From Bradyrhizobium sp. CCBAU 051011 (GTDB lineage: Bacteria > Pseudomonadota > Alphaproteobacteria > Rhizobiales > Xanthobacteraceae), in contig NZ_CP022222.1 in assembly GCF_009930815.1 (NCBI RefSeq), positions 3,328,501-3,392,500 of the forward strand: DNA of 64,000 nt. Direction: 5' to 3'. The notes below the pieces were generated by a model that worked only from the letters and a program-made list of their open reading frames with translations, had not been told where the DNA came from and searched no databases. The translations under genes and the position numbers were made by a program. Positions 1 to 7,695 of the stretch are shown here, one piece after another; the stretch's first letter is position 1, and every line of letters begins with the position of its first letter.

Positions 1-225
1 GCCCTGAGCCTTCAACTCGACATGGATACGCGGGCTGCCATAACGCCCGCGGGTGTCGCGGTGGACCCGCCTGATGTCGTCGACGAGGTCACGATTGGCA
101 GCAGATCGTCGGCTCTCCGGGCGCGAGCGCCAGGCATAATAGCCGGCCGGCGAGACGCCGAGCACGTCGCACAGGAGCGTCACCGGATAGTCGGCGCGGC
201 GATCTTCGATGAAGCGGAATCTCAT
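1..225 (-). CDS. IS3-family transposase OrfB, N-terminal part (cut by window edge)
   Basis: Integrase-core subunit of an IS3-type transposase; the catalytic DDE part lies outside the window. The 75 visible codons begin at an ATG overlapping the orfA stop (ATGA) and show the usual OrfB start: a 'DYPV..LC.VLGVS..GYYAW' segment (HTH_21-like) followed by 'RYGSPRIH', the run-in to the rve core domain. OrfB lies in the -1 frame relative to OrfA, and no stop separates it from the A6G slippery run in OrfA, so a fused OrfAB product by programmed frameshifting is expected, as in other IS3 elements. Reading frame and motifs are seen directly; the mechanism follows from the family. Confidence 0.8.
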   Translation of the reverse strand, partial: MRFRFIEDRRADYPVTLLCDVLGVSPAGYYAWRSRPESRRSAANRDLVDDIRRVHRDTRGRYGSPRIHVELKAQG

Positions 226-542
226 GTCCGTGTTCCAGCAAAGATCGCGATCGACTTTTTTAAAATGTCGCGCTCCATGCGCAGCCGCTCGTTCTCTCGC
301 TGCAAACGCGCGATCTCTGCCGCGTGGTCCGCCGACGGCAGCGTCGCCTGCGTTGTGGGGCGCCGCGTCGCCGCCGTCGGCTCCAGCCGAGCCCCTCGCT
401 GCTCCATCCACCGCCGCAGCACGGAATCGCGCAGCCCAAGCTCCTTGGCAACAGATCCGATCGAGCGCCCGCTCGACGCTACGAGATCAACCGCTTGCCG
501 CTTGTAGTCGTCCGTAAACGACCGACGTTGACGTCCTTCCAT
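222..542 (-). CDS. IS3-family transposase OrfA (HTH_Tnp_1)
   Basis: Small DNA-binding subunit (106 aa) of an IS3-type transposase. The N-terminal half has the helix-turn-helix pattern of transposase_8 proteins ('RRSFTDDYKRQAV', 'SVAKELG', 'LRRWM'). The C-terminal part has the leucine-rich helix typical of OrfA ('RLQRENERLRMERDILKK'), which mediates multimerisation in the family. Length is normal. It ends in 'FAGTRT' with a TGA that overlaps the OrfB start. The DILKK codons hold the A6G slippery heptamer. The element interrupts the methyltransferase remnant to its right. Confidence 0.85.
   Translation of the reverse strand: MEGRQRRSFTDDYKRQAVDLVASSGRSIGSVAKELGLRDSVLRRWMEQRGARLEPTAATRRPTTQATLPSADHAAEIARLQRENERLRMERDILKKSIAIFAGTRT
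255..261 (-). promoter_or_regulatory. Probable programmed -1 frameshift site (A AAA AAG) in the IS3 element
   Basis: On the minus strand the OrfA codons read TTA AAA AAG, giving the A6G heptamer in the correct phase. After a -1 slip the frame stays open through the OrfB start. This is the standard signal of IS3 elements; use in vivo is inferred. Confidence 0.6.
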
Positions 543-601
543 CCGACACCTCCTGGCTCTTCGAGCCTACTACAGGTGTCCATCAATTCGGAGGAGGTTC
601 A

Positions 602-918
602 TCCCTTTCTGGGTGCGGCTGCCCGAATGGGAGACCTGGGTAGTAATGAGTCTCGACATAGCCTTTACACTGCGTCTTTAGCTTCTTGCTAAGGGGTAGC
701 CACGGAGAGGGGGATGACTCGTGAATAATCGCGTCCCTCCAGTTCGGTAATTGAGACTGGAGAACATACATAATCGCGCGTTCCCTAGGAATAGAATTGC
801 ACCGAGTGCACCGGAGCCGATCTCGAAACCAAGAGTGATCAGCCTTGAAGATCGCTTCCATTTCACAGATTGGGCACCATCCGGTGTGACTAAATTCTAT
901 CGCTTCGTGGTTCGACAT
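602..918 (-). pseudogene. Zinc-ribbon class I SAM methyltransferase, truncated by the IS3 element
   Basis: Only the N-terminal ~105 residues remain. They show a zinc-ribbon (CPIC near residue 15, CTRC near 37) followed by 'IPRERA' and 'IHESSP', which I associate with a family of glycan-locus SAM methyltransferases of about 230-260 aa that carry this N-terminal ribbon. The SAM-binding core is missing: the frame runs into the IS3 end near 601 and stops at 583 inside the element. The protein cannot be a working methyltransferase. The two neighbours on its right are also methyltransferase-like and on the same strand, suggesting one former glycan-modification locus. Family assignment is from memory of the pattern. 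Confidence 0.65.
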
Positions 919-1094
919 GGATGTTCACTAAGTATACGTCCGGCTAGAGCAGACTTCTGCGATCGCAGATCAAACTAGCGGGAGACACGAACGAGTGGAA
1001 GATGGATTCGCTTACCGGGTTACACAGATCCCTTCCGAACTCGGTATCAAGTCTTCGACCAATAAACCCGCAGCCCTGGTTGCATGCAGAATGA

Positions 1095-1721
1095 CTACGG
1101 CCTGCGAATCAGCGAGATGCGATCAAGATCTTCAACGCCGCCCCATCTGATCGAGATAGACTCTACAATCTCCATCCTAGCTTCGTCGCAAAATGACCTG
1201 AAGAGCTCTTGCGTCATATGATTACGGGCATGAATATTTTTTGCGTAGTTTGTCCCTGGTGCGTTGAGGTTGGAATGATGGTAAAGCGCCATCCCGCCTG
1301 ACAGCAACACACGGCGGGTGTCCTTGATGTACGATTGAACAACGTCAGGAGCGAAATGCACCATCGCGTCGTAGCAGAAGATGGCCGAGATGGTATCGGC
1401 GGCAATGGGTTCAAAATTGTAGCCGTTATTGACGAAAAAGCTTAGCGTTGGAAAGCGACCGAGCCTGCTTCTGCAAGCATCGATATTTTCCTGATGTATG
1501 TCCATGAGCGCGATTGCGCCGCATTGTCCGACAATTCGTTCAGAATGCCGACCGTGGCCAGCGGCTAACTCGATCACGTTATCGAGTGCCAGTTTTTTGA
1601 AAAGTCGCAAGAAAACAGTGTTGTCCCCCCAGAAAAGATGCGTCCACCTCTCCGCATCCGCGTAGTACGGAGAGCTTTTCCAAGCAGAAGCGACGTGCTG
1701 AACCGACTTCTCGATGGTCAT
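1095..1721 (-). CDS. Class I SAM-dependent methyltransferase
   Basis: A 208-aa protein with a Rossmann methyltransferase core. Motif I is 'VIELAAGHGRHS' near residues 49-60, the acidic end of strand 2 is 'ALMDIHQENI', and the 'AIFCYDAMVHF' strand-4 motif lies near 113-123, followed by 'RRVLLSGGMALYHHSN'. These show SAM binding; the acceptor is unknown. It sits between a truncated methyltransferase and a second methyltransferase-like gene, all on the minus strand and upstream of a ugd remnant, so sugar or lipid modification in a surface-polysaccharide locus is a reasonable guess. Length is complete for the Methyltransf_11/25 type. Expression is uncertain because the surrounding locus is decaying. 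Confidence 0.75.
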   Translation of the reverse strand: MTIEKSVQHVASAWKSSPYYADAERWTHLFWGDNTVFLRLFKKLALDNVIELAAGHGRHSERIVGQCGAIALMDIHQENIDACRSRLGRFPTLSFFVNNGYNFEPIAADTISAIFCYDAMVHFAPDVVQSYIKDTRRVLLSGGMALYHHSNLNAPGTNYAKNIHARNHMTQELFRSFCDEARMEIVESISIRWGGVEDLDRISLIRRP

Positions 1722-1793
1722 AGGGGGCCATCCCTCTGTTGTTGTATCACCTATAGCTGTCGTTGACTAATGATAGAGATTACCGACGCCGCA

Positions 1794-2360
1794 TCATTGA
1801 GGGTCCAGACGATGCTTCTGAAGTATCTCTTGGGCTTGTTCGCTGTCTAAGTGTAATGGTCTTTGAAAGATTGACATGTTGTTCGCTCGAGCTATTTCCC
1901 GCGCGATCTGCTTGACAGCGTGATATTGGGGCCGATTGGAAAAATCGTGTATTGCTATGAACGTTCCTGGGGTTGAGTGAAGCAAACATTGGGTGAAACA
2001 GGCCACTCTGAAACGGCCGTCAACGAAACAAAAATCAGCGGTTCGGCTTTGCGGTCGCTGCCAAATACTTTCGTGGTACTGCGGCCACGAGGCCTCCTTT
2101 TCTCGATCTGCTGGATAGCCCCAATCGCCAAGCTTACCTATATCGACGTGAATCAGCTCGGGTCTGTTAGCGCAATTCCGGGTTGCGACAGCAACATTGG
2201 TAAGCCATGGTTGAGACGCGTCGATCGAAATGATCCACTCCTTCTTCGTTTGGCAGGCCAGCCACGTGCTGCCGCCTGATCCAAACTCCAGATATCGCGT
2301 CGATAGAGCTACGAAGCTCTTGAACAGCGTCATTTCCTGATCATCCATCGCAACTTGCAT
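1794..2360 (-). CDS. Methyltransferase-like protein (SAM-fold), substrate unknown
   Basis: A 188-aa protein. 'RYLEFGSGGSTWLA' (residues 22-35) is a glycine-rich motif I of a class I methyltransferase fold, followed by 'WIISIDASQPW', where an acidic residue would bind the SAM ribose. 'ADFCFVDGRFR' and 'TFIAIHDF' fit strands 4 and 5. Such short proteins occur in polysaccharide gene clusters; no acceptor can be named. The ATG at 2360 gives the longest frame and one at 2348 is possible. A decayed copy of its first ~35 residues lies on the same strand at 3329-3511, beyond the ugd remnant, so this segment was once duplicated. Confidence 0.6.
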   Translation of the reverse strand: MQVAMDDQEMTLFKSFVALSTRYLEFGSGGSTWLACQTKKEWIISIDASQPWLTNVAVATRNCANRPELIHVDIGKLGDWGYPADREKEASWPQYHESIWQRPQSRTADFCFVDGRFRVACFTQCLLHSTPGTFIAIHDFSNRPQYHAVKQIAREIARANNMSIFQRPLHLDSEQAQEILQKHRLDPQ

Positions 2361-2421
2361 GATAGACCCCGTTGCTGTTCGACGGCCAACTCAGCTTCGT
2401 CAGTAAATCTCTGCGATCCAC

Positions 2422-3324
2422 TTACTGCCGGCCAATACTCTCATACTTGAACCCCTGCGCCCGCACGTCTTCCGGCCGGTAGATATTCCTGAGGTCGACG
2501 ATCACCGGCGCCGCCATGGCCCGCTTGATCCGCTCCAGATCAAGCCCGCGAAACTTCCACTCGGTGACGATGACGAGCGCGTCGGCGCCGCGGGTGCAGG
2601 TGTATGGGTCGTCGCAATATTCGCTGCCGTCCAGTTCCTTCTTTGCCTGCTCCATGCCGACGGGGTCGTGGGCTCCCACCTTGGCGCCGGCGATCAGCGG
2701 GAGCGACGGGGCTTCGCGCCCATCGTCGGTGTCCGGCTTGAAGGTGAGGCCAAGCATGGCAATGGTCTTGCCACGGATGTCGCCGCCCATCACCTTCCGC
2801 GCCCGCTCGTCCGCGGTGCCGACGACGATGCGATCGGGATGCTGGAAGTCGCGGATCGCCGCGCCCTCGCGCAGGAATTCCGGATTCGAAGCGACGGCGA
2901 AGTCGGCGGCCGGGTTGGCTTCCCGCACGATCCGCTCGGCCTCGTCGCCGGTGCCGACCGGCACCGTCGATTTGGTGACGACCGTGAAATCCTTCAGATG
3001 CGTCGCGATCTCGTGCGCGGCTGCGGGAACATAGCTGAGATCTGCATGCCCGTCGCCGCGCCGGGAAGCGGTACCGACCGCGATGAAGACGGCGTCCGCA
3101 TCTCCGATGCTCGACAGATCGGTGGCAAATTTCAAGCGGCCGGCGTTCACGCCTGATGTGACGAGCTGATCAAGGTCGGGCTCGTAGATCGGGATCTTGC
3201 TTTGCTTCAGCGCCGCGATCTTCTCCGCATTCTTGTCGATGCAGGTGACGTCGTGGGCGAAATCGGCGAAACAGGCTCCGGATACCAGGCCTATATAGCC
3301 GGCCCCAATCATTGCTATGCGCAT
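2422..3324 (-). pseudogene. UDP-glucose 6-dehydrogenase with internal in-frame deletion
   Basis: Ugd oxidises UDP-glucose to UDP-glucuronate for capsule and exopolysaccharide. The N-terminal NAD domain (IGAGYIG at residues 6-12, 'KSTVPVGTG', 'SNPEFLREG') and the C-terminal UDP-binding domain ('GLTFKPDTDD', 'HDPVGMEQAKKEL', 'DLRNIYRPE') are excellent matches. Between residue 179 ('ERARKVM') and 'GGDIRGKT' about 130 residues are gone, including the catalytic-cysteine segment (GGSCFPKD in the family) and the dimerisation helices. Two further small in-frame losses appear ('LIAGAKV', 'TEWKFRG'). The frame is 300 aa against a usual ~435. It stays open, but the product must be inactive. Confidence 0.85.
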
Positions 3325-3328
3325 TGCA

Positions 3329-3511
3329 TTATTGATCCAACTTCGTGGCGACTGTCTCCATCATGGAGCCATCGCGTGACGAGTCGATGAAATGATCGAC
3401 TTCGTTTGGGGACGCCGGCCTGCCGCCAAACCTAAGCTCGGGATATCTCTTTGACAGGTTTAGGAGACTTTTAAGAAGCGATGGTCCGTGACCATCCATG
3501 GCGGCTGGCAT
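3329..3511 (-). pseudogene. Decayed partial copy of the 1794-2360 gene's N-terminus
   Basis: The 60-codon frame starts 'MPAAMDGHGPSLLKSL', followed by 'LSKRYPELRFGG'. This parallels 'MQVAMDDQEMTLFKSF' and 'LSTRYLEFGSGG' of the methyltransferase-like gene at 1794-2360. Similarity is lost after about 35 residues. It is best read as the leftover of a duplicated gene on the other side of the ugd remnant, not as a functional gene. Confidence 0.45.
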
Positions 3512-3649
3512 GAGTGGATCTATTCAACGATCGGCCCGGTGAGGCAGCCCAGGTAGCGCTACGATCTCGTCACCAATGTGGCGCATGCTGCTCATTTTTC
3601 CCTGACAGTGATGCTTCAACCCGGGCGTGTGCCTTGCGTGCAACAACGA

Positions 3650-3895
3650 TGTGGAGGTCGAGGCCGCGACTAATCAACCCGACGGGGCAAATCAGCCAGA
3701 AGTCTGTCCAGCCCACCGGCAAAAAACATTTCCCTTCAGTCTTGGCGCAAATCAGTTGCTTGTAGCGCGCGTCTCGCCCGATGCGAGGGGCGGGTCGCGA
3801 TCGTCACGAACGCGCGGTGGGATGCGGTGGACCGGATGGCTGCACAAGACGAATGCAGTCTATCCGCGGACGGCGAAGTCGTGTGGGCTATATTT
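3650..3895. repeat. Bradyrhizobiaceae-type interspersed non-coding repeat
   Basis: The stretch around 'CGATGCGAGGGGCGGGTCGC', then 'TCACGAACGCGCGGTGGG' and 'GACGGCGAAGTCGTGTGG', is one I recognise from memory as a non-coding module scattered through Bradyrhizobium and related genomes. It accounts for most of the 3512-4051 gap, where no credible gene is seen. A genome-wide search would confirm the copy number. Confidence 0.5.
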
Positions 3896-4051
3896 TGAAA
3901 TCAGGTGAAAGAACCTGAAAGCAACCAGTCACCAGCTTTCAGCGCATTTCGCCAAATCTAGGGCCCGGTCCTAAGCCTCTCGCGATCCTCCAAGGACTGA
4001 GAGACCCAAGCCCGAGCCCATGGTCCCAAACCCTTCGAGGAGCCTGAAACC

Positions 4052-5454
4052 ATGAGCGATACTACCACGACCGTTGACCGCGCCAAGCGCGGACGCAGCG
4101 GCAGCGTCATCCTAACGGACCGCAGGTGCGGAAAGCGCGTCGCCAACCGTACCAAGATTTACGACCGCAGATGCCCAGGTCTCTACGTCTCCATCATCCC
4201 GGCAGGCGTGGCCACACTCTCGTTCAAGTTCACCGATCCGGGAACCGGCAAGCAGCGCTCGACCACGCTCGGCATCTTCAACCCGGAGACCTTCACTGTC
4301 GAGCACGCGCGCAGCCGGGTCTATGCGCTGAAGGCGCTCGATCCGGCGGCGCTGGTCAATCAACTGCGCTAGCACCGGGTCACCAAAGGCAAGCACGGCA
4401 AGACGGTGGCCGAGATTATCAAACTGCGCATCAACTGGATGCAGCAACTGGAGCGGAAGGCCGATGGCGAGATGCGGCCCCGCATCGAAAGCTGGCGCTG
4501 CACCGAAGGCCACCTGAGGCGCTTGGTCGAGCCGAAGCTCGGCAAGATGATCGCAAGCGACGTGACACGGCAGGATATCGCTGAGTTGTCGAACGACATT
4601 CTCGACGGCAAGTACGGGAGGCGATCGGCCAGCAACGCCCGCCACATGCGCCGCGCCGTCTCGGGCCTTTACACATGGGCAGCGGAAGCGGGCCGCGACT
4701 TCGTCCCCGAAACCTGCCGCCCTACCTTCAATCTTCCGAAACTACCGAAGGAGCATGCCCGCGAACGGGTGCTGACCGAGGATGAAATCCGGATTTTCTG
4801 GCATGGCCTTGACCGCGACGACCTGCCTTGGGATCGCAAACGCGGCTGGCGCTCAAATTCGAATTGGTCACCATGCTGCGCTCACGCGAACTGCTAGCCG
4901 CACAGCGCAACGAACGGTTCGACCTCGACGGCAGCGCGCCTTACTTCCGCGTGCCTTCTAAGCGGGTCAAGAAGCGCCGCGTGATCGAGCAGCCATTGTC
5001 CGATCTGGCGGTCGAGATTATCCGCGAAGCGTTGGCCAGCGACGCACAACAGTTTGTTTTTGAAAGCCCGGTCTATCCGGGTCAACCGATCCACCGCATT
5101 GCGATGGCAACCGCGCTATGCGGCACCAAGCACGAGAAAAACCCGGACAAGAGCAAGAAATCGGGCCTTTGCGAATTGTTGGGCCTGAAGCCGTTCACGC
5201 CGCACGATCTGCGCCGCACCGCCGCTACGCTGGCAGGCGAACTCGGGTACTCAGACGCCGCGATCGCGAAATGCCTCGATCACGCCGTAACCAGGGATGA
5301 CGGCGAGAAGGTCAACAGGGTTACCGGCATCTATAATCAGTCGAAACGTGCCCAGCAGAAGCGCGCAGTGCTCGACGGCATCGCAGCCGAACTGCGGCGC
5401 ATCATCGCCGAACGAGCGCCGAAGGCCATCGCCAAGCTGCGGCTCGCGGCCTGA
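4052..5454 (+). pseudogene. Phage-type tyrosine integrase, broken by a nonsense codon and a frameshift
   Basis: Site-specific recombinase of the DUF4102/P4 integrase type. The N-terminal arm-binding domain ('TDRRCGKRVAN', 'GLYVSI', 'LSFKFTDPGTGK') runs to an in-frame TAG at 4370-4372. The same frame then continues with the core-binding domain to about 4838, where one A seems lost from an A-run (reads 'GATCGCAAACGC'). The catalytic domain continues in another frame to 5454, with 'MLRSREL' (Arg), 'HDLRRT' (H-x-x-R) and 'GIYNQS' (Tyr candidate). Joining the pieces gives a normal ~465-aa integrase. With two lesions it should be dead. It probably mobilised the island now at about 4050-7660. Confidence 0.85.
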
Positions 5455-5483
5455 TACACGAAAACTCCACCCAAATGACCCGA

Positions 5484-5512
5484 CCCGGTCAGCACGTCGC
5501 TGGCCGGGTTTT
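5484..5512 (+). terminator. Rho-independent terminator after the integrase remnant
   Basis: A 10-bp stem (CCCGGTCAGC / GCTGGCCGGG, one G-T pair) with a 5-base loop is followed by TTTT. It lies 30 bases past the integrase stop. Confidence 0.7.
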
Positions 5513-5665
5513 CATTTGAAATCTGGTGAAGCCCGCTGTTTGGTCGCTGGTGCGTTCGGCGCGCTGCGGGGACTATCGGCATCGGCTCCGGAGTAATGCA
5601 GCAGCAATGCGAGCAACTCCAAGCCGAGGCTCCCGCCGGCCGACGCGACGCGCAACATGGAGTAC

Positions 5666-5944
5666 TTAGGATTTCGAGCCGCTGGGGTGATTTGGGCGGC
5701 CACGGGCGCGGCCATTAATCTCGTTCTGCCAAGCGATGACTTCATCCTCGAACCAGACCTTGCGGTTCGGAGTTATGACGCTCCCGCGCGGAAACCTGCC
5801 TGTCTTTTCCATACGCCAAAGCGTCACCGGTGAGACCGGGACGATCGCCAGAACCTGCGCCTCGTTCAACATGCGTCGAGGTCCGGACTTGGTTGATGCG
5901 CTCTTGGCAAGCTCGTCCTCTACATGTTCGGATGCTTCGATCAT
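5666..5944 (-). CDS. AlpA/excisionase-like helix-turn-helix protein
   Basis: A 92-aa DNA-binding protein, last gene of a three-gene minus-strand operon. The segment 'MLNEAQVLAIVPVSPVTLWR' (about residues 25-44) is the helix-turn-helix of AlpA-type phage regulators and excisionases, and 'GRFPRGSVITPNRKVWFEDE' is the wing and second helix found in that family. The ATG at 5944 is chosen because it sits 10 bases after the upstream gene's stop. Beside a tyrosine-integrase remnant it most likely regulated or directed excision of the island. With the integrase broken the excision role is lost, though regulation may remain. Confidence 0.7.
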   Translation of the reverse strand: MIEASEHVEDELAKSASTKSGPRRMLNEAQVLAIVPVSPVTLWRMEKTGRFPRGSVITPNRKVWFEDEVIAWQNEINGRARGRPNHPSGSKS

Positions 5945-5954
5945 GGCGCGCACC

Positions 5955-6185
5955 TCACTTGAGACCGACACTAGTTTTTTCTTGCTCGGCGATCCAAGCG
6001 AGCAATGTGCTGCGGCGACCACAGATAACGTCGCCGAGCCGAAACAGCGGCAGTTCCGAATGGGCTGCCAAGTGGTAGACGCGCCGACGTTTGGCTGCGG
6101 AGCCGAATATAAAGCGCGCGATTTCTTCTGCACGTTCGAGCAGATCGTCAGCGATGCACTCGTTATCACGCGCCATCATGGTCAC
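5955..6185 (-). CDS. Small HTH-like DNA-binding protein of the phage-like island
   Basis: A 76-aa protein with the pattern 'AEEIARFIFGSAAKRRRVYHLA' followed by 'LPLFRLGDVICGRRSTLLAWIAEQE', resembling short DNA-binding proteins next to rhizobial integrases: a core that reads position-specific sequence through 'FRLGDVICGRRSTL'. It starts 2 bases after the stop of the upstream gene and ends 10 bases before the AlpA-like gene, so the three are one operon. An internal ATG (residue 4) is an alternative start. Its role is inferred from family and position: regulation of island genes or an excision accessory factor. Confidence 0.6.
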   Translation of the reverse strand: MTMMARDNECIADDLLERAEEIARFIFGSAAKRRRVYHLAAHSELPLFRLGDVICGRRSTLLAWIAEQEKTSVGLK

Positions 6186-6187
6186 CC

Positions 6188-6772
6188 TTATGTCCGGAGA
6201 ACGTTGCCGACCGCAAGGATCGTCCGCTCGGTGATCCTTGTTCTTTCCCTGCGGTCACCAGCAGCGGCTGATAGCTGTTGCCGGCGATCCTCGAAAGAGA
6301 TGTAGTCGTTTCGGCTCCCAGCCCAAACTCCTAAGACCACCGAAGGAACCGGTTTCTCAAATTCAATGTCGAGCCTATAGGCCTCGTCGAGAAACAGTTT
6401 TCTGCCGAGAATATGGCGGCGCGTTCCTAGGAGCGCGACGACCTTCATCATGTAGTGCGCCAAGCGCTCCTGCTTAGCCGCTCCAATCATCTCTTCCAGT
6501 TCGCTGCCGAATTCGCGCGTTCGCTGCCGCTGAGCTTTGAGCGCGCGGTATTGCGTGACAGTGGTCGACGCGGTGCGCGCCGTATCTGCCATGTTCGCCG
6601 CGATCAACAAGTTCGCCGCGTCCTGCTCTGACATTTGCGCAGCCGAAGTTCCTCGCCCCGAAGTTCGAATAAAGCCATCTTCGCGAACAGCGCGTGCGAT
6701 CGCGCCCACGCGCTCCGCGTCGATCCCTTCCGCCGTCGCTATCGCTGTAACCAAATCGCTAAGTGTCGCCAT
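6188..6772 (-). CDS. Conserved hypothetical protein of the phage-like island
   Basis: A 194-aa protein, first gene of the minus-strand island operon. I do not recognise a named family. The N-terminal third ('LVTAIATAEGIDAERVGAIARAVREDGFI.TSGRG') looks like a compact helical domain, and 'MSEQDAANLLIAANMA' resembles a segment in small phage and island proteins that accompany DNA-binding regulators. The rest is mixed helix and strand without membrane segments or a signal peptide. It is divergently arranged with the YdaU-type gene; the 200-base gap between them should contain both promoters. A regulatory or DNA-packaging-related role is possible, but nothing here proves it. Confidence 0.5.
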   Translation of the reverse strand: MATLSDLVTAIATAEGIDAERVGAIARAVREDGFIRTSGRGTSAAQMSEQDAANLLIAANMADTARTASTTVTQYRALKAQRQRTREFGSELEEMIGAAKQERLAHYMMKVVALLGTRRHILGRKLFLDEAYRLDIEFEKPVPSVVLGVWAGSRNDYISFEDRRQQLSAAAGDRRERTRITERTILAVGNVLRT

Positions 6773-6976
6773 GACAAGCCCCCATTAGTAAACATTGCAA
6801 ATGGGCGGGAGGCGTGTCAACCTCCATCAGGTAAAATACCAGATGGCGAGTGACGTTAAAAATGGTGCCGCCCATTCCGGACCGAGAAGCTTCGGACAAA
6901 AGATCCGCCGGCTGTGATGCGAGCGGGACACTCCCGCAGCGCACTGCAGCCTGAAACGAAAGAACGCTACCGTGCC

Positions 6977-7661
6977 ATGAGCAAGTTGCCTTCTTTGCCT
7001 TTGTGGGTCGACGAGTGGACGGCGAGTACGCGCCATCTCAACTATGAACAGCGAGGCATTTATTTGAGCTTGCTGATCCTGATGTGGGAAAAGCCGCGTG
7101 GCCGAATTCCGAACGACGACAAATGGCTCGCGCATCACCTCGCAATGTCGGTCGCCAAGGTCGAAAAGATTGTGCGCCCGATCATCGGGGACCTCTGCAA
7201 ATCGTCCGGGAATTGGATCACGCAGGAGCGCTTGAGGAAGGAGTACGATTACGTGCGGCAGAAGATAGAAGCGAATAGGGCTTCCGCTAAACGTCGGCAG
7301 GACAAGGAGAAAGGTGCATCCGATCGCAATGCGATCGCAGGTGCGAAGGCAATGCTACCTACACCTAAACTTACACCCACACCCACAAGGAAAGAGAGAG
7401 GCTCTCTCTGAGCCGGTTGGCAAAAGATCAAACGGCCAATCGGCGTTCCTGCCCACGAACTGGAAGCCGTCACAGGCTGACGTCAGATTTGCGCTAGAGC
7501 GCGGCTGGACGAACGAGCGGATCAATTCCGTCGCCGACAAATTCCGCACCTATTACCAAACCCGCCCGATGACGACCACGGATGTCTCGGCGACGTGGCG
7601 AATGTGGGTGTGTCGGGAGAGAGATGAGCCCGAGGAAGAAAAGCCAATGGTGATCATATGA
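6977..7661 (+). pseudogene. YdaU/DUF1376-type phage replication protein, frameshifted in a CT repeat
   Basis: Replication-initiation-like protein found in prophages. The N-terminal domain starts at the ATG of 6977 with 'LPLWVDEWTASTRHLNYEQRGIYLSLL', a classic DUF1376 start, and 'DKWLAHHLAMSVAKVEKIV'. The frame stops at 7411. The expected C-terminal domain ('FLPTNWKPSQADVRFALERG' ... 'WRMWVCRERDEPEEE') continues in the next frame to 7661. The break lies in a CT repeat at 7402-7409; restoring two bases gives 'GSLSEPVGK' across the join. A slipped-strand 2-base deletion therefore split the gene. Two separate proteins are less likely, because the C-terminal half has no good start. Confidence 0.65.
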
Positions 7662-7695
7662 CCGCGCTGAGCGGATCGATCTCTCCTCGATCACG

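Larger units (their letters stand above)
1..601 (-). mobile_element. IS3-family insertion sequence, one end only
   Basis: An IS3-type element runs off the left window edge. It holds orfA and the first 75 codons of orfB, both on the minus strand. The outer end is placed near 601 because the minus strand there begins TGAACCTCC and the interrupted methyltransferase reading frame resumes beyond it. The other terminal repeat and any target duplication lie outside the window, so the boundary is provisional by a few bases. Confidence 0.75.

Noticed and set aside
583..601. Last residues of the zinc-ribbon methyltransferase frame as native sequence
   Set aside because: These bases belong to the IS3 terminal repeat; the frame stop at 583 is fortuitous.
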